The notes under the pieces are model-generated. The model saw only the letters and a list, made by a program, of their open reading frames with translations, was not told the DNA's origin and did no database searches. A stretch of DNA of 64,000 bases from Sva-07 sp963793335. GTDB taxonomy: Bacteria; Actinomycetota; Acidimicrobiia; Acidimicrobiales; Ilumatobacteraceae. How positions within the stretch are numbered: position 1 is the stretch's first letter; each line of letters begins with the position of its first letter. Shown in pieces: positions 34,932 through 43,762 of this stretch. The stretch is from NCBI GenBank assembly GCA_963793335.1, contig CAWBZS010000004.1, positions 480,101 to 544,100 of the forward strand. Direction: 5' to 3'. The position numbers were made by a program, and so were the translations under genes.

Positions 34932-36176
34932 TCATTGTGCCCAGTAGGCGGGCTCCCACGGTTGTTGGTCGCGGACCATGGCGTAGGCGATCTTGTTGGC
35001 GCGGTGTGCCATGGCGCAGAGGATGATTCCGCCGGGTTTGCCCCTGTCTCGCATGGCCTGGCCGTAGGCGCGGCTGGCGGGGTCCTGGTGCCAGAGGCCG
35101 GTGCCGAGATCGACCAGGGCAACTCGTAGGGGGACTGAGCCTTCTCGGCTGATTCGGCCGTCACGTCGGTGGCCGGCTGATTCGTAGATGCGTGGGGTGA
35201 GTCCGGAGGCCCGGTAGAGCTGGCGGTGGCTGGGCCAACGTTGTGGGTCGCCGACAGCGGCGCCGTAGTGGCCGACACGGACCGGGCCCCATCCGGGCGT
35301 GGTGGTCAGCACCCCGAACGGCGTAGCGGGCAGGAGTGCCGCGATGTGAGCATCGGCTTCGGTGATCTGATCCTCGATGTCATCGAGGAGTTCCAAGTCC
35401 GCAGCCAGCAGGCGGCGAGACACCTCAGCACCCGGAACGGGCAGAGCGAGCCGGGCGGCGTCGACGATCTTGTTCGCGAGCGGGGTGGTCATGCGCACGC
35501 CCCGGTTGGCTGCATAACGTCGCAGGCGTGCCGAGCCAAGTCGAGCGACGCGTGCGGGGTCCGGCATCTCGGTGATGATCAGCCGGCCAGCCTTGGACAG
35601 CGCAACCGACCACATCGCTCGCCCGAGGCCAGGGAAGCATCGATCAACGTGAGTCGTGAGCTGTTGGATCGTGCGACGCCGCACAAGCGACCGGCGCCGA
35701 CGATGGTTGACCCAGCCAGTCAGCGTCATGATCGGATCCGCGAACGCCGGGGCGATCGTGCCCTTCCCGGCCAGCAACATGTCCGCGATAGCGACCAGAT
35801 CGACCTTGTCGGTCTTCACGCCTCGAGAACCGTTCACCTTGCGCTGCGCTGCGACATGACCCGGGTTCAACATGCGCAGTTCCCACCCAGCAGGAAGCAC
35901 ACCACCCGCCAGCGGCAGGTGATAGTGCCCGGCAGCTTCAAGCCCGACACGAACAAGCGACGTCGAGGCAGGCACCGAGGACCGGACCCGACCGACCAAC
36001 GCATCCACACCGGATCGATCGAGCGGAAACTCGAACGGCTTCACCAACTCGGCACCGGTGAAGTCGACGACTTTGGCCATTGCCGTGTGTTTGCCGACAT
36101 CGATCGGAACCGCAACCAAGTCTTCAAGCCGCACACCAGCCGCGCGCGACGACAACTGCTCAACAAGTGCGAGCAT
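34932..36176 (-). CDS. IS110-family transposase (DEDD recombinase)
   Basis: This is an RNA-guided recombinase type with an N-terminal RuvC-like DEDD domain (VAVPIDVGKHTAMAKVVDF; Asp in KTDKVDLVAIADML). The C-terminal Transposase_20 domain has FGVLTTTPGWGPVRVGHYGA and LYRASGLTPRI, with the catalytic-Ser region before SRAYGQAMRDRGKPGG. ATG 36176 has a GGAGGTG ribosome-binding site and gives 414 residues; the frame is open further upstream. The length is normal and no frameshift is seen, so it may be active. Confidence 0.9.
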   Translation of the reverse strand: MLALVEQLSSRAAGVRLEDLVAVPIDVGKHTAMAKVVDFTGAELVKPFEFPLDRSGVDALVGRVRSSVPASTSLVRVGLEAAGHYHLPLAGGVLPAGWELRMLNPGHVAAQRKVNGSRGVKTDKVDLVAIADMLLAGKGTIAPAFADPIMTLTGWVNHRRRRSLVRRRTIQQLTTHVDRCFPGLGRAMWSVALSKAGRLIITEMPDPARVARLGSARLRRYAANRGVRMTTPLANKIVDAARLALPVPGAEVSRRLLAADLELLDDIEDQITEADAHIAALLPATPFGVLTTTPGWGPVRVGHYGAAVGDPQRWPSHRQLYRASGLTPRIYESAGHRRDGRISREGSVPLRVALVDLGTGLWHQDPASRAYGQAMRDRGKPGGIILCAMAHRANKIAYAMVRDQQPWEPAYWAQ

Positions 36177-36313
36177 GACCACCTCCAGAGGTGCTGGGAG
36201 GAACCGGCGCTGCAACGCCGAGCCCTCAACTGACAAGGGCTCCCTTCTGGCACCTCTGGTCCCGAAGCGCAACCCCTCAGGAACTCATATCAGTCAGACG
36301 TCGGGCTGCGGGC

Positions 36314-37540
<1,227 letters not shown>

Positions 37541-37588
37541 ACCTCGCAGTCTGCCGCACGCCGCAGGCGGCGGCTAGTCTCGGCAGGC

Positions 37589-37957
37589 ATGCGCAAGCCT
37601 GATGTCACGATTCCCGATGGAACACCGCCCGCCGAGTTGCTGATCGAGGACGAGACGATCGGCGACGGCGACGAAGCCGTTGCAGGCCAGAACGTCACCG
37701 TGCACTACGTCGGGTTGTCGTGGTCGACCGGCGAGCAGTTCGATGCGTCCTGGGACCGGATGGAACCCTTCCAGTTCGGACTCGGAGCCCGCCAGGTGAT
37801 TCAGGGATGGGACGATGGTGTGCAGGGCATGAAGGTCGGCGGTCGCCGTCGGCTGACGATCCCGCCCGAGAAGGGCTACGGCGCAGCCGGCGCCGGTGGC
37901 GTGATCGCACCGAACGAGACCCTGGTCTTCGTCGTGGACCTGCTCGGCGTCGGCTGA
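37589..37957 (+). CDS. FKBP-type peptidyl-prolyl cis-trans isomerase
   Basis: The 122-residue single-domain FKBP has VTVHYVGLSWSTGEQFDASW, then VIQGWDDGVQGMKVGGRR and PPEKGYGAAG. The cytoplasmic form has no signal peptide. ATG 37589 is chosen because the region before it is the aminotransferase 5' end and leader. It lies 19 nt upstream of the alcohol dehydrogenase gene and may share its transcript. Confidence 0.93.
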   Translation: MRKPDVTIPDGTPPAELLIEDETIGDGDEAVAGQNVTVHYVGLSWSTGEQFDASWDRMEPFQFGLGARQVIQGWDDGVQGMKVGGRRRLTIPPEKGYGAAGAGGVIAPNETLVFVVDLLGVG

Positions 37958-37976
37958 CCAGATCCGAGCTCGCAGT

Positions 37977-39068
37977 ATGAAAGCAGCAGTTCTCAATTCG
38001 ATTCCCGGCGAACTCGACATCGAGGATGTCGACATCGCCGAGCCCGGTCCACGAGAGGTGCTGATCCGTACGGCTGCCGCCGGGCTCTGTCACAGCGACC
38101 TGCACTTCATGGAGGGCAAGTACTCGTTCCCATGCCCGGCGGTGCTCGGTCATGAGTCCGCTGGGGTGGTCGAGGCCGTTGGGTCGATGGTGCACTACGT
38201 GGAACCGGGCGACCATGTGATCACCTGTCTGTCCGCGTTCTGTGGCCACTGCTCACAGTGCACCGACGGGCATCTGTCGCTCTGCGAGAACAAGGGCACC
38301 GAACTGGTGCGTCAGCCTGGCGAAGCGCCACGCTTGAGTCGATCGGGTGGCGAGACCGTCAACCAGTACCTGCACCTGTCGTCGTTCGCCGAGATGATGC
38401 TCGTGCACGAGCAGGCGTTGGTGAAGATCGACCGCGACATGCCCCTCGACAAGGCGGCACTCGTGGGATGCGGTGTCACCACCGGCCTCGGTGCCGTGTT
38501 CCGGACGGCGAGGGTTGCCCCCGGTGAAACGGTGGTGGTGATCGGTTGTGGTGGGATCGGCCTGTCGGCGGTGCAGGGAGCACGGATCGCCGGTGCGAAC
38601 AAGGTGATCGCCGTCGACATGGCCGAATCGAAGCTCGAACTCGCCCAGCAGCTGGGGGCGACCCACGTGGTCAATGCCGGCACCGACGACCCGGTTGCCG
38701 CGGTGCTCGATCTCACCGGTGGCGGAGTCCATCACTCGTTCGAGGCGGTCGGGCTCAAGCAGACGGCGGAGCAGGCCTACCAGATGCTTCGCAACGGTGG
38801 CCAGGCAACGGTGATCGGCATGATCCCGATCGGGACCAAGATCGAGATCCACGGCCCCGAACTGCTCTACGAGAAGACGCTCACCGGGTCGAACATGGGC
38901 TCGAACCAGTTCCGTACTGACATGCCCCGCTACGTCGACATGTATCTCGACGGTCGGCTTCATCTCGACGAGATGGTGTCCAAGACGATCAGCCTCGAGG
39001 AGATCAACGAGGGGTTCGCCGACATGAAGACCGGCAACGTCGCGCGCAGCGTGATCACGTTCGACTGA
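37977..39068 (+). CDS. Zinc-dependent alcohol dehydrogenase (MDR family)
   Basis: The 363-residue medium-chain dehydrogenase has catalytic zinc ligands in GLCHSDLHFMEG (Cys) and LGHESAGVV (His-Glu). The structural zinc cysteines are FCGHCSQCTDGHLSLC, and the Rossmann motif is VIGCGGIGLSAVQGAR. The form resembles class III/NDMA-dependent-like alcohol dehydrogenases of actinobacteria. The substrate is unknown; the nearby acyl-CoA dehydrogenase suggests alcohol or fatty-acid catabolism. Confidence 0.9.
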   Translation: MKAAVLNSIPGELDIEDVDIAEPGPREVLIRTAAAGLCHSDLHFMEGKYSFPCPAVLGHESAGVVEAVGSMVHYVEPGDHVITCLSAFCGHCSQCTDGHLSLCENKGTELVRQPGEAPRLSRSGGETVNQYLHLSSFAEMMLVHEQALVKIDRDMPLDKAALVGCGVTTGLGAVFRTARVAPGETVVVIGCGGIGLSAVQGARIAGANKVIAVDMAESKLELAQQLGATHVVNAGTDDPVAAVLDLTGGGVHHSFEAVGLKQTAEQAYQMLRNGGQATVIGMIPIGTKIEIHGPELLYEKTLTGSNMGSNQFRTDMPRYVDMYLDGRLHLDEMVSKTISLEEINEGFADMKTGNVARSVITFD

Positions 39069-39184
39069 CCATCACGTCCGGCTTGCCATCACGTTCGGCT
39101 GGGTCGGGCTGGAGTCGTCGCGAGGTCGGCCGGTCGGAGAAGATGGCGGCGTCCCATTTGTCTGCCCCATGAGGTGCGATTGCC

Positions 39185-41338
39185 ATGCCCATTGCCATCA
39201 CCGACGACCATCGTTCGCTCGCCGAAACGGTGAGCAGCTTCGCCGACAAGCGTGACCTCCGCGGAGAGGCCCGAGCACTGCTCGAGACCCCGGGCCAGGA
39301 GCTGGTGACCTTCTGGCAGGAAATGGCCGAGCTCGGATGGCTCGGCCTGCACCTGCCCGAGGACGTCGGCGGGTCGGGGTACGGGGTTGAGGAGTTGGTG
39401 GTGGTGATCGAGGAGCTCGCTGCTGCTGACGCCCCCGGTCCGTTCGTGCCCACCGTGATCGCCAGTGCGGTCCTCGCAGCCACCGCTGGCGACGACCTGC
39501 GAGGCCAACTCCTGCCGGGATTCGCCGATGGGTCGATCGTGGGCGCCGTTGCACTCGATGGCGACGTGACGATGTCCGACGGCACCCTGTCGGGTGACGC
39601 CGGCGTGGTGCTCAGCGCTGCGCTCGCCGATGTGCTGCTGGTGGCGGTCGGCGACGACGTCGCGGTGGTCCGCACCACCGGCGCTGTCTCGATCGACACT
39701 CCTGCCAGCCTCGATCCGGCACGGCCCAGTGCCCGGGTCGTGCTCGATGCAGCGCCTGCCGAGTTGATCGCCGGGGCGGCGCGCACCTTGACCGACCTCA
39801 CACGGGTGCTGCTGGCGGCCGATGCGGTGGGTGTTGCCCGCGAGTGCACGCAGATGGGCGCGGAGTACTCGAAGGAACGCATCCAGTTCGGTCGTCCAAT
39901 CGCGATGTACCAAGCGGTGAAGCATCACTGCGCGAACATGGCGGTGGCCACCGAGTTGGCCACCAGCGCCGTCTGGGACGCCGCTCGCGCCGCGGACACG
40001 GGCGGCGACCAGCTCACCTACGCTGCTGCGGTCGCCGCAACGCTGGCGGCACCGGCTGCCGACCTGTGCGCCAACTTGAACACCCAGGTACACGGCGGCA
40101 TCGCGATCACCTGGGAGCACGACGCTCATCTCTACATGCGCCGGGCGACCACGTTGCTGCACTACCTCGATGCGTCGGGCGCTGCGGAGGAGCTGACCGA
40201 CATGGTCCGGCGTGGTGTGGTTCGCGAGAAGGCCGTGTCGCTGCCGCCCGAGGCGGAGGCGCTCCGCGAAGAGGTTCGCAGCTTCGTGCAGGAGATCGAT
40301 GGCCTGTCGGCCGACGAGCAGCGCACACGCCTGATCGAGACCGGCTACGTGATGCCGCACTGGCCCGCGCCCTACGGGCGTGGCGCAGGAGCAGTGGAAC
40401 AGCTCGTCGTCGAGCAGGAGTTCGCCGAGGCTGGCATCACCCGTCCGAGTTACGGCATCACGGCCTGGAACATCTTGACCATCATCCAGTACGCCACGCA
40501 GGACCAGATCGACCGCTGGGTGCGTCCGGCGCTCGACCAGGAAGTGATCTGGTGTCAGCTCTTCAGTGAGCCCGACGCAGGCTCCGACGCTGCCGGCGTG
40601 AAGACGAAGGCGACCAGAGTCGATGGCGGGTGGCTTGTCAACGGGCAGAAGGTCTGGACGAGCGGGGCACACGTGTCGGGCATGGGCTTTGCGACGGTGC
40701 GCACCAATCCCGACGTCCCCAAGCATGACGGCATCACGATGATGGCGATCGACATGCACGCCGAGGGCGTGGAGGTGCGCCCGCTCAAGATGACGTCGGG
40801 GAACTCCGAGTTCAACGAGGTGTTCTTCAACGACGTGTTCGTGCCCGACGACGACGTGGTCGGTCCGGTCGATGGTGGCTGGACTGTTGCGCGTGCAACG
40901 CTGGGCAATGAGAGTGTCAGCATCGGTGGGGGAGGCGGTGGGATGTCGCTGCCGGGCGCCGCACTGATCGCTCCCTTCGATGCGCATCCCGAGCGACTCG
41001 ACGGTGGTGCGGCACGTGTCGGCCGCTACATCGCCGAGCACCAGGCCATGGGGTTGCTCAACCTTCGGAGCGCGAACCGGGCGGTGGCCGGAGGCGAGCC
41101 GGGCCCGGAGGGGGCGATGACCAAGCTCGTGCTGTCCGAAGTCGGCCACGAGGCTGCTGCAATCCTGACCGAGCTCGGCGGTCCAGATTCGGTGTTCATG
41201 GACGGCCCAGGGGCGATGAGCAACTTGCTCGTGCTGATGCATCGCGGCATGTCGATCGCCGGCGGCACTTCGGAGATCAAGCGCAACCAGATCGGCGAGC
41301 GGATCCTCGGCCTTCCTCGCGACCCGCTGCTCAAGTAG
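39185..41338 (+). CDS. Double-length acyl-CoA dehydrogenase (two fused ACAD modules)
   Basis: The 717-residue protein contains two acyl-CoA dehydrogenase modules. Module one (about 1-340) has WLGLHLPEDVGGSGYG and ends with QVHGGIAITWEHDAHLYMRR. Module two (about 345-717) has CQLFSEPDAGSDAAGVKTKA, WTSGAHVSGMG and GGTSEIKRNQIGERILGLP. FAD-binding features are clearest in module two. Actinobacterial steroid and branched-substrate dehydrogenases often work as alpha2beta2 heteromers, and this looks like such a pair fused. The substrate is not readable. Confidence 0.88.
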   Translation: MPIAITDDHRSLAETVSSFADKRDLRGEARALLETPGQELVTFWQEMAELGWLGLHLPEDVGGSGYGVEELVVVIEELAAADAPGPFVPTVIASAVLAATAGDDLRGQLLPGFADGSIVGAVALDGDVTMSDGTLSGDAGVVLSAALADVLLVAVGDDVAVVRTTGAVSIDTPASLDPARPSARVVLDAAPAELIAGAARTLTDLTRVLLAADAVGVARECTQMGAEYSKERIQFGRPIAMYQAVKHHCANMAVATELATSAVWDAARAADTGGDQLTYAAAVAATLAAPAADLCANLNTQVHGGIAITWEHDAHLYMRRATTLLHYLDASGAAEELTDMVRRGVVREKAVSLPPEAEALREEVRSFVQEIDGLSADEQRTRLIETGYVMPHWPAPYGRGAGAVEQLVVEQEFAEAGITRPSYGITAWNILTIIQYATQDQIDRWVRPALDQEVIWCQLFSEPDAGSDAAGVKTKATRVDGGWLVNGQKVWTSGAHVSGMGFATVRTNPDVPKHDGITMMAIDMHAEGVEVRPLKMTSGNSEFNEVFFNDVFVPDDDVVGPVDGGWTVARATLGNESVSIGGGGGGMSLPGAALIAPFDAHPERLDGGAARVGRYIAEHQAMGLLNLRSANRAVAGGEPGPEGAMTKLVLSEVGHEAAAILTELGGPDSVFMDGPGAMSNLLVLMHRGMSIAGGTSEIKRNQIGERILGLPRDPLLK

Positions 41339-41346
41339 CGCTCGCT

Positions 41347-41479
41347 CCGATCTGCGCCACCGGTGTCCCACCTCCCGATCTGCGCCACATATGTCCCGGA
41401 ATCGGGACGTATCCGGCGCAGATCGGGAGGGATCGGGGTGTGAGCGGCTGTGTGTTGGGACGTATGTGGCGCAGATCGG
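41347..41479. repeat. Four copies of a 24-bp repeat (two direct, two inverted) between convergent genes
   Basis: Units containing GATCTGCGCCAC lie at 41347-41370 and 41375-41398. Their reverse complements lie at 41403-41426 and 41456-41479. Copies 2 and 3 form a hairpin of about 28 bp (25 pairs) with a 4-nt loop, from 41371 to 41430. It lies in the 166-nt gap between two convergent genes and can act as a bidirectional terminator; the multiplicity suggests a genomic repeat family. Confidence 0.8.
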
Positions 41480-41504
41480 GGTGGGTTGGGGTGGGGGCGG
41501 GCGG

Positions 41505-42872
41505 TCAGAGGCGTTCGAAGCCTCGGAATCGTTCCCAGTCGGTGACCGCGGCATCGAACGCCTCGACTTCGATGCGGGCGTTGTTCACGTAGTGATCGAC
41601 CACCTCGTCGCCGAACGCTCGGCGAGCGAGGCCAGATTCGGCGAACAGCGTCGCGGCCTCGCGGAGCGACGTCGGCAGGCGGGGGACGTCGGCGTCGTAG
41701 GCGTTTCCGGCGAACGGTTCGACGAGCGGGAGTTCCCGTTCGATGCCGTCGAGCCCGCCGGCGATGAGCGCTGCGACAGCGAGGTACGGATTGACGTCGC
41801 CTCCCGGCACGCGGAGTTCGAGGCGCATCGAGTCACCAGTACCGACCACCCTGACTGCGCAGGTCCGGTTGTCGAGCCCCCAGGCGACTGCGGTCGGCGC
41901 AAAGCTGCCCCGGGTGAATCGTTTGTAGGAGTTGATGTTCGGAGCGAACCACAGCGCCAACTCCTGCGTGGACGCAAGCACGCCGGCGACCGCGTGTTCG
42001 AACAGTGTTGACATCCCGTGTCGGCCGTCCGAGTCGGCGAACGCTGCAGTGCCGTCGGTCCCTCGCATCGACAGGTGGATGTGGCAGCTGTTGCCCTCTC
42101 GTTCATCGAATTTGGCCATGAAGGTCAGGCTCTTGCCGTGCTGATCGGCGATCTCCTTGGCGCCGTTCTTGTAGATCGTGTGGTTGTCGCACGTGACCAG
42201 CACGTCGTCGTAGCGGAACGCGATCTCCTGCTGGCCGAGGTTGCACTCGCCCTTCGATCCCTCGCAGTACATCCCGGCGCCGTCCATCCCCATCCGGATC
42301 GCACGGATGAGCGGCTCCATCCGGCTGCTGGCACCGATCGCATAGTCGATGTTGTGATCCGACGCCGCGACGAGATGGTCGTAGCCCTTTGCGTGTGCAT
42401 CGCGGAAGCTGTCGTCGAACAGCTGGAACTCGAGTTCGGTGCCGGCGAGCGCAACGAGCCGGCGTTCGTCGAGCCGTGCGATCTGCGTCCGAAGGATCGT
42501 CCTCGGGGCCACCGCGGTCGGTGTGCCGTCGTGGGCGCCGACGTCGGCGATCACCAGCGCGGTGCCGGCCAGCCACGGGATCAGGCGGAGCGTCGTGAGG
42601 TCGGGTGTGAGCACGAGGTCGCCGTAGCCCGAGTCCCAGCTCGACATCTCGTACCCCTCGACGGTGTTCATGTCGACGTCGACGGCGAGCAGATAGTCGC
42701 AGCACTCGACGCCATGGTGCACCACCTGCTCGAGGAACAGCCGTGACGACACTCGTTTGCCGACCAACCGTCCTTGCATGTCGGCGAAGGCAACGATGAT
42801 CGTGTCGATCGCGCCGTGTTCGACCAGCTGCGTGAGCTCGTCGACCGAGAGCATGCCGTCTCGCTCGCTCAT
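41505..42872 (-). CDS. Glutamine synthetase-like ligase (GlnA3/PuuA-type)
   Basis: This ATP-dependent gamma-glutamyl ligase fold protein has 455 residues. The C-terminal catalytic domain has EGSKGECNLGQQEIAFR, GNSCHIHLSM (ATP/metal His) and NSYKRFTRGSFAPT. The NRTCAVRVVG and RLELRVPGGDVNPYLA motifs are also typical. The family includes glutamine synthetase and gamma-glutamyl-amine synthetases. The lack of a Tyr-adenylylation loop and the context favour a gamma-glutamylamide role. ATG 42872 is chosen; the upstream frame reads through the SDR gene. It is the last gene of the operon 45816-41505. Confidence 0.85.
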   Translation of the reverse strand: MSERDGMLSVDELTQLVEHGAIDTIIVAFADMQGRLVGKRVSSRLFLEQVVHHGVECCDYLLAVDVDMNTVEGYEMSSWDSGYGDLVLTPDLTTLRLIPWLAGTALVIADVGAHDGTPTAVAPRTILRTQIARLDERRLVALAGTELEFQLFDDSFRDAHAKGYDHLVAASDHNIDYAIGASSRMEPLIRAIRMGMDGAGMYCEGSKGECNLGQQEIAFRYDDVLVTCDNHTIYKNGAKEIADQHGKSLTFMAKFDEREGNSCHIHLSMRGTDGTAAFADSDGRHGMSTLFEHAVAGVLASTQELALWFAPNINSYKRFTRGSFAPTAVAWGLDNRTCAVRVVGTGDSMRLELRVPGGDVNPYLAVAALIAGGLDGIERELPLVEPFAGNAYDADVPRLPTSLREAATLFAESGLARRAFGDEVVDHYVNNARIEVEAFDAAVTDWERFRGFERL

Positions 42873-42925
42873 GTTGCGACGCCTGACGGGGTGGGGCGCT
42901 CGCGGCGAACCCTGGTCATCGCCGG

Positions 42926-43762
42926 TCAGCTGTCGGCTTCGTCTCGGCCGGTGAAGTCGTCCATCGTGTGGTACACGCCGATGACGTGATCGGCGATGAA
43001 GTCGCGCACGCCGATCGGGACGACGCCCTTGAGCATCTCGCTGAGCTGCACCGTCTTCGGCATGATCACGAACGACCGCCCCTCGAGCGTGGCCGTCCAG
43101 GCCTCGTCGACGACGTCGGCAGGCTCGAGGATCGGCAGCAACGGCGCCGACTTGGCGCCGTCGAACATGCCGGTGTTGACGTAGTAGGGGCAGACTGTGG
43201 TGACCGTGACGTGGTCGTGCTCCGCCTGTTTGAGTTCGAGACGCAGCGAGTCGGACCATCCGATGACCGCCCATTTGGATGCGGCGTACACCGCCATCCG
43301 AGGGTTGGGGGTCAGCCCGGCTGCCGAGGCCAGATTCATGATCCGGCACTCGCTCTCCGCGGCGATCATGGCGGGGAGGAAACCGTGCGCGACGTACATC
43401 GGCGCAAGCGTGTTGACGTCGATCGTGAACTTGGCGTCCCGTTCGAGGTCGGTCTCCCAGAAGTAGTGATTGCCCCTGACGACGCCTGCATTGTTGACGA
43501 GGACGTCGATGCGGTCGAGGTCGGCAAGGACCGCTGCCGCGCTGTCGGCGACCGCGTCGACATCGCTGACGTCGACGATGTAGCCACTGACCGCGCAGGG
43601 CCCTGTGTCGAGGTCGGCGAGCGTCGCGTTGAGTGCGTCCTCGTCGAGGTCCCAGAGTACGACGGCTGCGGCCCCGTCCGCGATGGCCCGCTCGGCGAAC
43701 AGCCGACCCATGCCCATGGCGGCGCCGGTGACGAGGACGTTCTTGCCGTGCACTGAGGTCAT
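42926..43762 (-). CDS. Short-chain dehydrogenase/reductase
   Basis: The 278-residue classical SDR has the cofactor motif VTGAAMGMGRLFAERA, NNAGVV, the catalytic Ser near LASAAGLTPN and YAASKWAVIG (Tyr/Lys). It resembles oxidoreductases acting on lipophilic alcohols or aldehydes. ATG 43762 shares one base with the stop of the acyl-ACP-reductase-like gene, so the two are translationally coupled and likely act in sequence. Confidence 0.88.
   Translation of the reverse strand: MTSVHGKNVLVTGAAMGMGRLFAERAIADGAAAVVLWDLDEDALNATLADLDTGPCAVSGYIVDVSDVDAVADSAAAVLADLDRIDVLVNNAGVVRGNHYFWETDLERDAKFTIDVNTLAPMYVAHGFLPAMIAAESECRIMNLASAAGLTPNPRMAVYAASKWAVIGWSDSLRLELKQAEHDHVTVTTVCPYYVNTGMFDGAKSAPLLPILEPADVVDEAWTATLEGRSFVIMPKTVQLSEMLKGVVPIGVRDFIADHVIGVYHTMDDFTGRDEADS

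Larger units (their letters stand above)
34626..36300 (-). mobile_element. IS110-family insertion sequence (ends not fixed)
   Basis: One transposase gene on the minus strand lies between a dehydrogenase and an aminotransferase gene. About 120-135 nt lie upstream of it and 306 nt downstream. The longer downstream non-coding segment resembles the IS1111 subgroup. Weak subterminal similarity is seen between GGGGTTCAGGCGC (34651) and the complement of 36267-36279 (TGAGGGGTTGCGC). IS110 elements make no target duplication, so the exact borders need comparison with an empty site. Confidence 0.7.

Noticed and set aside
39089..41554. 821-residue minus-strand frame
   Set aside because: Antisense of the double acyl-CoA dehydrogenase gene.
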